NCBI GenBank assembly: GCA_013202315.1
Contig: JABMRZ010000333.1
Coordinates: 1 to 5,159 of the forward strand
DNA length: 5,159 nucleotides
Origin: Candidatus Tariuqbacter arcticus
GTDB lineage: Bacteria > Electryoneota > Tariuqbacteria > Tariuqbacterales > Tariuqbacteraceae
Reading direction: 5' to 3'
A program made the position numbers and the translations under genes. Every line of letters starts with the position of its first letter. The stretch's first letter is position 1. Below, one piece after another: positions 1-5,159 of the stretch. The notes under the pieces were generated by a model. That model had not been told where the DNA came from and did no database searches. It saw only the letters and a list, made by a program, of their open reading frames with translations.

Positions 1-50
1 AAGATTGTTAAAAGTAAAAGGTTAAATTTGTATTTATTGGTAATAATACA

Positions 51-176
51 CCTACAGCCTATAGCCCATAGCCTACATCCCACAACCCATAGCCTACAGC
101 CCACAGCCTACAGCCTTCAGCCCACAGCCTACAGCCAACAGCCTACAGCCCATAGCCTTCAGCCTTCAGCCTATTC
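51..176. repeat. Degenerate heptamer tandem array, 17 units plus a divergent 18th
   Basis: Starting at 51 the sequence divides into consecutive 7-base units with no insertion or deletion up to 169 (17 x 7 = 119 bases), then a poorly matching unit at 170-176. By hand count CCTACAG occurs five times, CCCATAG three times, CCTTCAG three times and CCCACAG twice; CCTATAG, CCTACAT, CCCACAA and CCAACAG occur once each. The first two bases are always CC and the sixth is always A; variation sits at the other positions. The unit is not a multiple of 3 and the array lies outside any gene. There are no spacers, so it is not a CRISPR. It resembles low-complexity heptamer repeats found between genes in some uncultivated bacteria; its function is unknown. 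Confidence 0.9.
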
Positions 177-515
177 TAATCCAATATAACCCATTGCGGT
201 AAAAAAGTCAATTAAAGCGGTTGCGGGTTTATTATCCATACAGGGGTAGACTACCGACCCATACCTGCCATATTTCGTCATAATATTTGCTATTAATACA
301 TCAGATTAGTCTATTTCAATGGAAAATGCGCAAATATCATCCATTGATAATTGAAACTTATAATTTTTGCATTATTTTGGAGGAAATCTCTTTCAATCAT
401 ACCTTCTTCGAATATAACCGATAATATTTTTCCTCGCCGTTATTGAAAATTCAAGATTCGGTTCAAGCGCCCGCAGATATGAGAATGGAATCGAAGCACC
501 GCTGACACGCTTGCA
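171..515 (-). pseudogene. Possible decayed protein-coding gene (3' part), product unknown
   Basis: Read on the minus strand, three adjoining segments look protein-like. Segment A (515 down to 396) includes IPFSYLRALEPNLEFSITA and RKNIIGYI. Segment B, in another frame, continues from near the GYI with EEGMIERDFLQNNAKI. Segment C returns to the frame of A with FQLSMDDICAFSIEID, meets one TAA stop at 306-308, then runs on as SDVLIANIMTKYGRYGSVVY and ALIDFFTAMGYIGLE to a TAG at 171-173. The two frame changes cancel, and the B-to-C change falls at an A-rich run, which suits a small indel. No start codon or ribosome site was identified. I do not recognise the family. The open stretches are not long enough to exclude chance in AT-rich DNA; the call rests on the natural residue composition and compensating frames. 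The final stop touches the edge of the heptamer array. Confidence 0.3.
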
Positions 516-549
516 TCAGGTAACCAGGATACAGCCGACTTATTCAACT
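174..549. other. Long gap without an intact gene
   Basis: No complete open reading frame with a plausible start and ribosome site was found on either strand between the heptamer array and the phosphatase gene. Apart from the tentative minus-strand gene remnant, the stretch shows only isolated AT-rich motifs. No convincing promoter with both boxes at proper spacing was found for the downstream gene, although one must lie here or further upstream. Confidence 0.6.
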
Positions 550-558
550 AAGGAACGG
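550..558 (+). promoter_or_regulatory. Ribosome binding site that sets a GTG start
   Basis: The sequence AAGGAACGG contains AGGAA (551-555), seven bases before the GTG at 563. The reading frame is open upstream to a TAA at 521-523, but no ATG, GTG or TTG lies in frame between them. The next in-frame ATG falls after the first membrane segment, so the GTG is the best start. Confidence 0.7.
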
Positions 559-562
559 AAAA

Positions 563-2377
563 GTGAAAAAAAGTAATGTGAGTTTCACCCTTTGCGCTGT
601 TATCTCCTCGCTTATCACTGTCTTGGCGCTGTCTTTGATAAGATTATATTTTATCAGCGACCTGATGGATAGATTCTCAATTGATTTTAACTCTTTCCTT
701 GTTCTGTCTGTTTTCGTATCTTTTGCTTTGGTGCCGCCTTTTGCGCTTCTGATTTTAATGCCGATATTCAAGAAATTAATACGAATAGAAACACTCAAGA
801 AACGAAGTCCTTTTATAAGAAGATTAGGTCTATTACTGGTTGGAATTTTGCTTTTTAGTTGGGGTTTTTTCTCGATTCGTATAGAGTTGCATTATTTCGT
901 GAATATAATCCAAGGTATGGCAAGTTTACTCACATTTTCTTTGACATATTATTCATTAAATAAGTTGTTTAAGGGTAATTTTGGGATTGCTTTTCAGCGG
1001 GCAGCCGCGGTTTTGATTTTGTTCTTTTGGGGCATATATACAGTATTTTTGTTGTTTAAAAGCGCTGACTACCTTAATTCTGCAATTCCTCCTGACTATT
1101 TAAGGGTGAAAGGAAATTTGCCCAATATTTTGATGCTTGGCATTGATGGGATGGAATGGCATATCGCCAATAAGCTGATAGATTCAGGCGAACTTCCCAA
1201 TATATCCGCTTTGAAAAATAGCGGCGCTTACGCCCCTCTACGAACATTCAAGCCCACATCTTCACCGTTCATCTGGAATACCATATTCACAGGGTATAAT
1301 CCTGAGATTCATCAGCTCCGACCCTCGGTGATTTCTTTACCTTTCAACACAATTTTCAAACGCAGCCATTCAGCGTTTCCCGATCCGTTTCAAATTGGGG
1401 CGGAGCTTTTAGTCCCCGGTAACCGGCGTATAACACATTATCCCCTCGCTTATTGGGAAATTCTAATGCGGATAGGCTATTCATCCGCAGTGATAGGCAC
1501 TTGGGAACTATCCCCTTTGAGTTGCAGGGGTTTAGTGAATTTAACCGTCAACCGATATTCGACCGACAATCTTTCAAAAATGAGTCTCGAAGGTGATTAT
1601 TTTTACAATGAATTAGATGAATTTGTAGAATCAATCAACATTCGTCAAGACCAAATTCCGTTTAGCGAGTGGTCGTATTTTACAATTTCAGGTGAAGTGC
1701 CAGAAGAGCTGTTCACAACTACAAATAATAAACAAGATATTGAACCATGGTTGAAAAGACTCGCCTATTTCAGAACAGTTTACGCTACCGACCGTTTTCG
1801 CTTCCTTTTAGGCAAGCAAGTATTATCAACACTGCAGCAGCCGTTCAGTTTGATGCTCTACTTACAAGGGCTTGATATAACCAGCCATTATTATATGCAT
1901 CTATTTCGAGATCGCTATGATTCTATTGAGGAAAATGATTTCAAGGAGATAATTCCAAGATATTATCGCAAAATTGATGAGTGGGTGGGCGATTTGATCT
2001 CAATTGCTCCTCCCAATACCGTAATATTGCTTTTATCCGACCACGGCTTCGACCTGGACTATGTCCAACCCTTCCAGACCATGACGGGTTTCCACTTGTT
2101 TGCGCCAGATGGAGTTTTCATAATAGCGGGGCATAATATACCCAAAGGTGAGCTGGAAAAAGTCCATATTCTGGATATAACGCCGACTATATTGGACATA
2201 GTGGGAGTTCCGGAACTAATTTCTATGCAGGGAAGGTCGGCGCTTTTGCAAGACGATTACAATATCCACATCAAAGACTGGTACAGCATGCAAATTAAAG
2301 CGATGTCTCCTGAAGATTCCAGATTTCGAAATCCAGAAATTGATAAAAGACTGCGAGAATTGGGATATATAAAATAG
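563..2377 (+). CDS. Membrane-anchored alkaline phosphatase-superfamily enzyme (type I phosphodiesterase/nucleotide pyrophosphatase-like)
   Basis: This 604-residue protein has two parts. Residues 1-170 hold about five hydrophobic segments (near 8-30, 45-68, 87-105, 112-130 and 146-166). The basic stretch at 69-87 marks a cytoplasmic loop, so an inside N-terminus would put the rest outside the membrane. From about 187 to 560 lies an alkaline phosphatase-superfamily domain of the PF01663 type. It shows ILMLGIDGMEW (metal ligand D195) and PTSSPFIWNTIFTG (231-244), which aligns without gaps to the NPP nucleophile motif and puts Ser234 where NPPs have Thr. GLDITSH supplies D438 and H442, LSDHGF supplies D493 and H494, and TGFH supplies H511. 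All expected two-metal residues are present, so it is probably active as a phosphomonoesterase, phosphodiesterase or phospho-group transferase. Residues 297-318 (YWEIL...GY...VIGTWELSP) match a pattern seen in bacterial members. The substrate cannot be read from sequence. It lies 280 bases upstream of the glycan genes on the same strand, probably as a separate transcription unit. Confidence 0.85.
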   Translation: MKKSNVSFTLCAVISSLITVLALSLIRLYFISDLMDRFSIDFNSFLVLSVFVSFALVPPFALLILMPIFKKLIRIETLKKRSPFIRRLGLLLVGILLFSWGFFSIRIELHYFVNIIQGMASLLTFSLTYYSLNKLFKGNFGIAFQRAAAVLILFFWGIYTVFLLFKSADYLNSAIPPDYLRVKGNLPNILMLGIDGMEWHIANKLIDSGELPNISALKNSGAYAPLRTFKPTSSPFIWNTIFTGYNPEIHQLRPSVISLPFNTIFKRSHSAFPDPFQIGAELLVPGNRRITHYPLAYWEILMRIGYSSAVIGTWELSPLSCRGLVNLTVNRYSTDNLSKMSLEGDYFYNELDEFVESINIRQDQIPFSEWSYFTISGEVPEELFTTTNNKQDIEPWLKRLAYFRTVYATDRFRFLLGKQVLSTLQQPFSLMLYLQGLDITSHYYMHLFRDRYDSIEENDFKEIIPRYYRKIDEWVGDLISIAPPNTVILLLSDHGFDLDYVQPFQTMTGFHLFAPDGVFIIAGHNIPKGELEKVHILDITPTILDIVGVPELISMQGRSALLQDDYNIHIKDWYSMQIKAMSPEDSRFRNPEIDKRLRELGYIK

Positions 2378-2503
2378 CGCCGCTTCCTTTATTTTCATTT
2401 CCTTAGCGCTTTATTTGCCCATTTAGCCTTGACAGAATTAAAAAAAATCATTGGAGATAATTGATAAGTATTGATATAGCGTCTAACCTGAGCAAGCCGG
2501 AAC

Positions 2504-2567
2504 CAAATTTGAAATACGAATATCGAAATACGAAACAAATTCAAAATTCAAAATTCAAAATTCAAAA
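2504..2567. repeat. A-rich 7-base-period repeat array
   Basis: Four exact TTCAAAA units occupy 2540-2567. Upstream, GAAATACGAA occurs at 2511-2520 and again at 2525-2534, a distance of 14 bases (2 x 7). The whole stretch can be cut into heptamers: CAAATTT, GAAATAC, GAATATC, GAAATAC, GAAACAA, then ATTCAAA four times. The block lies between genes and is not coding. Similar GAAATACGAA / TTCAAAATTC strings recur between genes in metagenomic bacterial genomes (general recollection, not checked). Function is unknown. Confidence 0.85.
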
Positions 2568-2583
2568 CTAATGCGAATGATAC

Positions 2584-2612
2584 TTGGCACTTCGTAAGTT
2601 AATAAGTATTAT
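2584..2612 (+). promoter_or_regulatory. Putative sigma70-type promoter for the glycosyltransferase-flippase pair
   Basis: A -35 box TTGGCA (2584-2589, five of six to TTGACA) and a -10 box TATTAT (2607-2612, five of six to TATAAT) are separated by the optimal 17 bases. Transcription would start near 2619, leaving a leader of about 40 bases before the ATG at 2658. It sits just downstream of the A-rich repeat and is the best promoter match found in the window. The host's sigma-factor preference is unknown, and AT-rich DNA gives chance matches. Confidence 0.45.
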
Positions 2613-2657
2613 GGTATTAAACGATTTTCTATCAGAAAAAACTCGACACCACACAGA

Positions 2658-3521
2658 ATGTCCGCAATGAGCGAAGAACAATTGCCTCCCAGAGTCGACA
2701 TCATTATACTAACCTGGAACGGATTGGAGGACACCATAGAATGTCTGGAATCCCTGAAATCGATTGATTATCCCGAATACAGGATTACTCTGGTGGATAA
2801 CGGTTCAACGGATGGAACGGGGGAAACGATTCGGGAGCGATTCCCGGAAGTCAATTATATCTATTCTGATACAAATCTCCGCTTCGCCGGGGGGAACAAT
2901 TTGGCGCTGAGTAAAACCCTGGATGAAAGCTTTGATTTTGCACTATTATTGAACAACGACACCGTAGTCGAACCCGATTTCCTGACCAGAATGGTTGAAA
3001 CCGCCTTATCAGATTCCGCAGCGGGGCTGGTGGGAGCTAAAATCTATTATTACGATCATCCGGACACCATTTGGTTCGCCGGGGGGAAGGCAAACATTAA
3101 AATCGCTCGTATGCGCCATCGAGGGATCGGTGAAATCGACGACGGGCGGTTCGATGAGCCCTGCGAATGCACTTTCCTGAACGGCGCCTGCCTGTTGATT
3201 AGGTGTGAACTTCTGCGGGAAATCGGGCTGCTGGACGAAGATTTTTTCCTCTATGGCGAAGACCTCGACTTCTGCTTAAGGGCGATAAAAAGCGGTTATA
3301 AGCTTTATTATCAGCCTCAAGCCCGGATAAAGCATAAAGTATCCCGGAGCACTCCCGCGCTGAAGAAACTGCAATTTCGGTATCGAAGCTGGCTTTTATT
3401 GATGAAGAAGCACACCGCATTATGTTGGCGGCCGCTTCAGTACTTGAATCTGCTGGGAGAATTCTTCCCCTTGGTGATAGGCTTCATCCGGAGAAAGATA
3501 ATTTTCGCCCATAAGAAATAA
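2658..3521 (+). CDS. Family 2 glycosyltransferase (GT-A fold, rhamnosyltransferase-like)
   Basis: The 287-residue product is a full-length GT2 enzyme that transfers a sugar from a nucleotide-sugar donor to a glycan or glycolipid acceptor at the cytoplasmic face of the membrane. Visible motifs in order are VDIIILTWNG (13-22), which starts the fold; LVDNGSTDGT (45-54), the nucleotide-binding turn; LLNNDT (97-102), at the DxD metal-binding position; FLNGACLLIR (173-182); and LLDEDFFLYGEDLDFCLR (191-208), the acceptor-side/catalytic-base motif typical of rhamnosyltransferase-like GT2 proteins. A hydrophobic tail near 262-283 flanked by Arg and Lys suggests membrane attachment. The donor sugar cannot be assigned. 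No Shine-Dalgarno site precedes the ATG at 2658; a second in-frame ATG at 2667 would give MSEEQLPP and is equally possible. The flippase follows after 36 bases, so the two are probably co-transcribed. Its DNA looks more GC-rich than that of the upstream phosphatase gene, which may mean a different origin. Confidence 0.9.
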   Translation: MSAMSEEQLPPRVDIIILTWNGLEDTIECLESLKSIDYPEYRITLVDNGSTDGTGETIRERFPEVNYIYSDTNLRFAGGNNLALSKTLDESFDFALLLNNDTVVEPDFLTRMVETALSDSAAGLVGAKIYYYDHPDTIWFAGGKANIKIARMRHRGIGEIDDGRFDEPCECTFLNGACLLIRCELLREIGLLDEDFFLYGEDLDFCLRAIKSGYKLYYQPQARIKHKVSRSTPALKKLQFRYRSWLLLMKKHTALCWRPLQYLNLLGEFFPLVIGFIRRKIIFAHKK

Positions 3522-3557
3522 TAAGCATTAGAAAATGTTCTCACCGTTAATATATAT

Positions 3558-4898
3558 ATGGACTTAAGGCGGCATATCGGCAAAGGAATATGGGCGCTTT
3601 TCGACAAGAGTTTCACTGGAATATACGGCTTCGCTCTGGTATTCTTTGTGGTCGGAAAGCTTGATCGGGGAGAATATGGTATATACATCATCGTTTTCGC
3701 CATCACCAATTTGTCTTTGCTTTTCAATAAGGGGTTTGTTCTTTACCCTATGACCAAATACGAAGCGGAGGAAATTCCCCGTCCCCGGTTATTGGGCACT
3801 GCGTTTCTATTTTCATTAGCAAGTCAACTGTTATTCGGCGTTTTATGGTTCTTTTCAGCGCCCATTTTAGCGGTGATATTCAACGCGCCTGAATTATGCA
3901 GCTTGGTGAAGTTGATTCCACTGGCGCTGCTGGGTTTTTTCTTCCGCGATTTCAGTCTTTCCTATCTCCAGGCTCACCGCCGGGTCGCCGCTCTCACCCT
4001 GCTTGACGGGGTATATTATCTCGGTATGGCTGTTTCGTTCATCGCTTTGAATTATTTGGGGAAATTAAACGGCGCTATAGATGTGATCTGGGTTCATATT
4101 ATTTTCGCCTGGAGCAGTTCTTTCATAGCTCTTTTCCCGGTTTTGAGAAGGATTAAATTCGACTTCGCCTTTTCGTTGAAAGAGCTGAGAACGATTTTCC
4201 GCTTCGGCAGATATTCTCTGAGTATGGGCGTGGGTGAAATTGTCTTCTACCAATTTGATTTACTGTTGTTGGGAATCTTCTATAGACCTGAAACGGTTGC
4301 GATGTACAACGCCGCCAAGCTCCTCTTCAGACTATATTCGCTGTTGTCACAAAGTCTGAATTTATTGATATATCCCGGAACCTCTTTACTCCATTCGCAA
4401 ACGCGCCTGAGCGATATAAAGACGCTGTTTGAAAAGGTGATTGGTTATTATTGGAGTGTAATGCTGGTTTTGAATATAATCCTATTCGCCGCCGCCGGTT
4501 TGGTATTGGATATTTTATATAGTGGAAAGTATCCTGATTCGGTTTTGCTTTTGAGGATATTTCTGGTATTCTCTTTCTTTGAACCTTTGTATAATATTAG
4601 TATGAATGTGCTATATGGTATGGGCAAGCCTGAGAAAGCCTTCAAACCATTGCTGATAGCCGTCCCTGTTTTTCTTACCCTTAATATTTTACTCATACCT
4701 TCCTTGAAAGGTTTGGGGGCGGCGATTTCCTTCAATTCAGCGAATATTATTGTGGCTCTGACATATCTTAAGATACTCAATAAGGAATTGGATATCACCC
4801 TTCTCAACATACTAAATAACGCTAGAAAATCCCCTATATTAATTAGGAATATGGTGAATGATTTTTTAAAGGGTGCAGCCGGAAAAGTCAACAGTTAA
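3558..4898 (+). CDS. Wzx-like polysaccharide flippase (MOP superfamily)
   Basis: The 446-residue protein is almost wholly hydrophobic, with about twelve membrane segments (roughly 13-33, 41-62, 79-102, 115-133, 144-166, 174-196, 217-240, 255-275, 298-320, 329-352, 363-383 and 384-405). Length and layout match O-antigen/teichoic acid-type exporters of the MOP (MATE-like) superfamily, which move lipid-linked saccharides across the cytoplasmic membrane. Supporting features are the amphipathic N-terminus MDLRRHIGKGIWALFDK, the loop LDRGEYGIY (35-43) that recalls the L-x-x-x-E/D-Y/F-G motif after helix 1, and FRFGRYSLSMGVGEIVFYQFDLLLLG near 214-239, the usual start of the second half-bundle with an aspartate in the membrane. 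No ribosome site is visible; the start lies directly after an AT run. The short gap from the glycosyltransferase argues for one operon. Substrate specificity cannot be inferred. The gene is complete and no terminator follows it closely. Confidence 0.88.
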   Translation: MDLRRHIGKGIWALFDKSFTGIYGFALVFFVVGKLDRGEYGIYIIVFAITNLSLLFNKGFVLYPMTKYEAEEIPRPRLLGTAFLFSLASQLLFGVLWFFSAPILAVIFNAPELCSLVKLIPLALLGFFFRDFSLSYLQAHRRVAALTLLDGVYYLGMAVSFIALNYLGKLNGAIDVIWVHIIFAWSSSFIALFPVLRRIKFDFAFSLKELRTIFRFGRYSLSMGVGEIVFYQFDLLLLGIFYRPETVAMYNAAKLLFRLYSLLSQSLNLLIYPGTSLLHSQTRLSDIKTLFEKVIGYYWSVMLVLNIILFAAAGLVLDILYSGKYPDSVLLLRIFLVFSFFEPLYNISMNVLYGMGKPEKAFKPLLIAVPVFLTLNILLIPSLKGLGAAISFNSANIIVALTYLKILNKELDITLLNILNNARKSPILIRNMVNDFLKGAAGKVNS

Positions 4899-5116
4899 AG
4901 TGATGGCGGTTAAAGTTGAAAAATCCATTTTAAATGATTATCTTTTATAGTTGAACCATTATTCGCCGGAGGAGCATTCGTTTGCTTGCAGATGAATCGC
5001 CTTAATAGGGAATTTATGATATTGTTTTGTAAGGGATTAATATATTAACACCCTATATTAAGAAGAGCAAATTTCGATGTATAGTGATTCTTGAAAATTT
5101 TGTCCTATTATCATCT

Positions 5117-5144
5117 GTAGGGGTTTGATTAATCAAACCCCTAC
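5117..5144. repeat. Perfect 28-base palindrome, REP-like element
   Basis: The left arm GTAGGGGTTTGATT is followed at once by its exact reverse complement AATCAAACCCCTAC, with the centre between 5130 and 5131. As a hairpin it would have a stem of about 12 pairs and a TTAA loop. It lies 218 bases beyond the flippase stop, with no gene in between. No T-run follows on either strand, so it is a poor intrinsic terminator. The GTAGGGG...CCCCTAC ends resemble dispersed palindromic repeats of several bacterial groups (family recollection, unchecked). The rest of 4899-5159 shows no gene or clear terminator. Confidence 0.8.
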
Positions 5145-5159
5145 CAATCAAATACTTAG

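Noticed and set aside
51..176. CRISPR array
   Set aside because: Units are contiguous 7-mers without unique spacers, and no cas gene is in the window.
359..364. Exact TATAAT upstream of the phosphatase gene
   Set aside because: No -35-like sequence at proper spacing and no extended -10. It lies about 200 bases from the start codon in AT-rich DNA.
544..798. 84-codon minus-strand open frame over the start of the phosphatase gene
   Set aside because: It overlaps the start and first membrane segments of a well-supported gene on the other strand and shows no domain.
2376..2410. Possible terminator hairpin (AGCGC ... GCGCT) after the phosphatase gene
   Set aside because: Only five pairs with a loop of about 25 bases and no solid T-run.
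2429..2434. Exact TTGACA -35 box
   Set aside because: No TATAAT-like box lies 16-18 bases downstream; the nearest, GATAAT at 2456-2461, is 21 bases away.
2611..2670. Nineteen-codon leader ORF (MVLNDFLSEK...) whose TGA overlaps the ATG at 2667 as ATGA
   Set aside because: It has no ribosome site, and its ATG overlaps the -10 box of the better-supported promoter, so it would not be in that transcript. The ATGA overlap can arise by chance.
4448..4891. 147-codon minus-strand open frame inside the flippase gene
   Set aside because: It is antisense to a clear membrane transporter gene. The translation lacks recognisable features and reflects the codon bias of the sense strand.
4968..4974. GGAGGAG, a strong Shine-Dalgarno-like string
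   Set aside because: No start codon at proper spacing opens a frame of useful length; the nearby frames close within about ten codons.
5037..5048. TTAATATATTAA palindrome
   Set aside because: Twelve bases of pure A/T are easily expected by chance in this AT-rich tail, and no promoter boxes fit around it.
5115..5121. CTGTAGG at the palindrome edge is the exact complement of the array unit CCTACAG
   Set aside because: A seven-base match between two short GC-containing motifs in a 5 kb window is too weak to claim a common origin.

Overview
The window carries three intact plus-strand genes that look like part of a cell-surface glycan or glycolipid locus of an uncultivated bacterium. The DNA is AT-rich. 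Intergenic gaps are long and hold short-period repeats. Only the first gene has a clear Shine-Dalgarno site. These traits fit a candidate-phylum or FCB-like metagenomic lineage, but nothing here fixes the taxon and that placement is a weak inference. There is no rRNA, tRNA, CRISPR array or transposase gene.

Layout. Positions 1-50 show nothing. Positions 51-176 hold an in-phase tandem array of degenerate 7-base units. Positions 171-515 contain no intact gene, but the minus strand reads like the tail of a decayed protein-coding gene with two frame changes and one internal stop (tentative). Positions 563-2377 encode a membrane-anchored enzyme of the alkaline phosphatase / nucleotide pyrophosphatase-phosphodiesterase superfamily with all expected metal-site residues. 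The 280-base gap at 2378-2657 holds a second array with 7-base period (2504-2567) and a good sigma70-like promoter (2584-2612). Positions 2658-3521 encode a family-2 glycosyltransferase, followed after 36 bases by a Wzx-like MOP-superfamily flippase (3558-4898). The last 261 bases have no gene; they contain a perfect 28-base palindrome at 5117-5144 that resembles a dispersed REP-type element.

How the genes may work together. The glycosyltransferase would add a sugar to a lipid-linked or lipid-anchored acceptor on the cytoplasmic face. The flippase would move a lipid-linked glycan across the membrane. The phosphatase-like enzyme, whose catalytic domain is predicted to face outward, could act on a phosphate ester or diester in an exported product. 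The first two roles follow from family knowledge; the link of the phosphatase to the pathway rests only on neighbourhood. I found no convincing sign of a wholly new system. The most unusual signals are the two 7-base-period arrays on either side of the phosphatase gene, the possible decayed gene and the palindrome.
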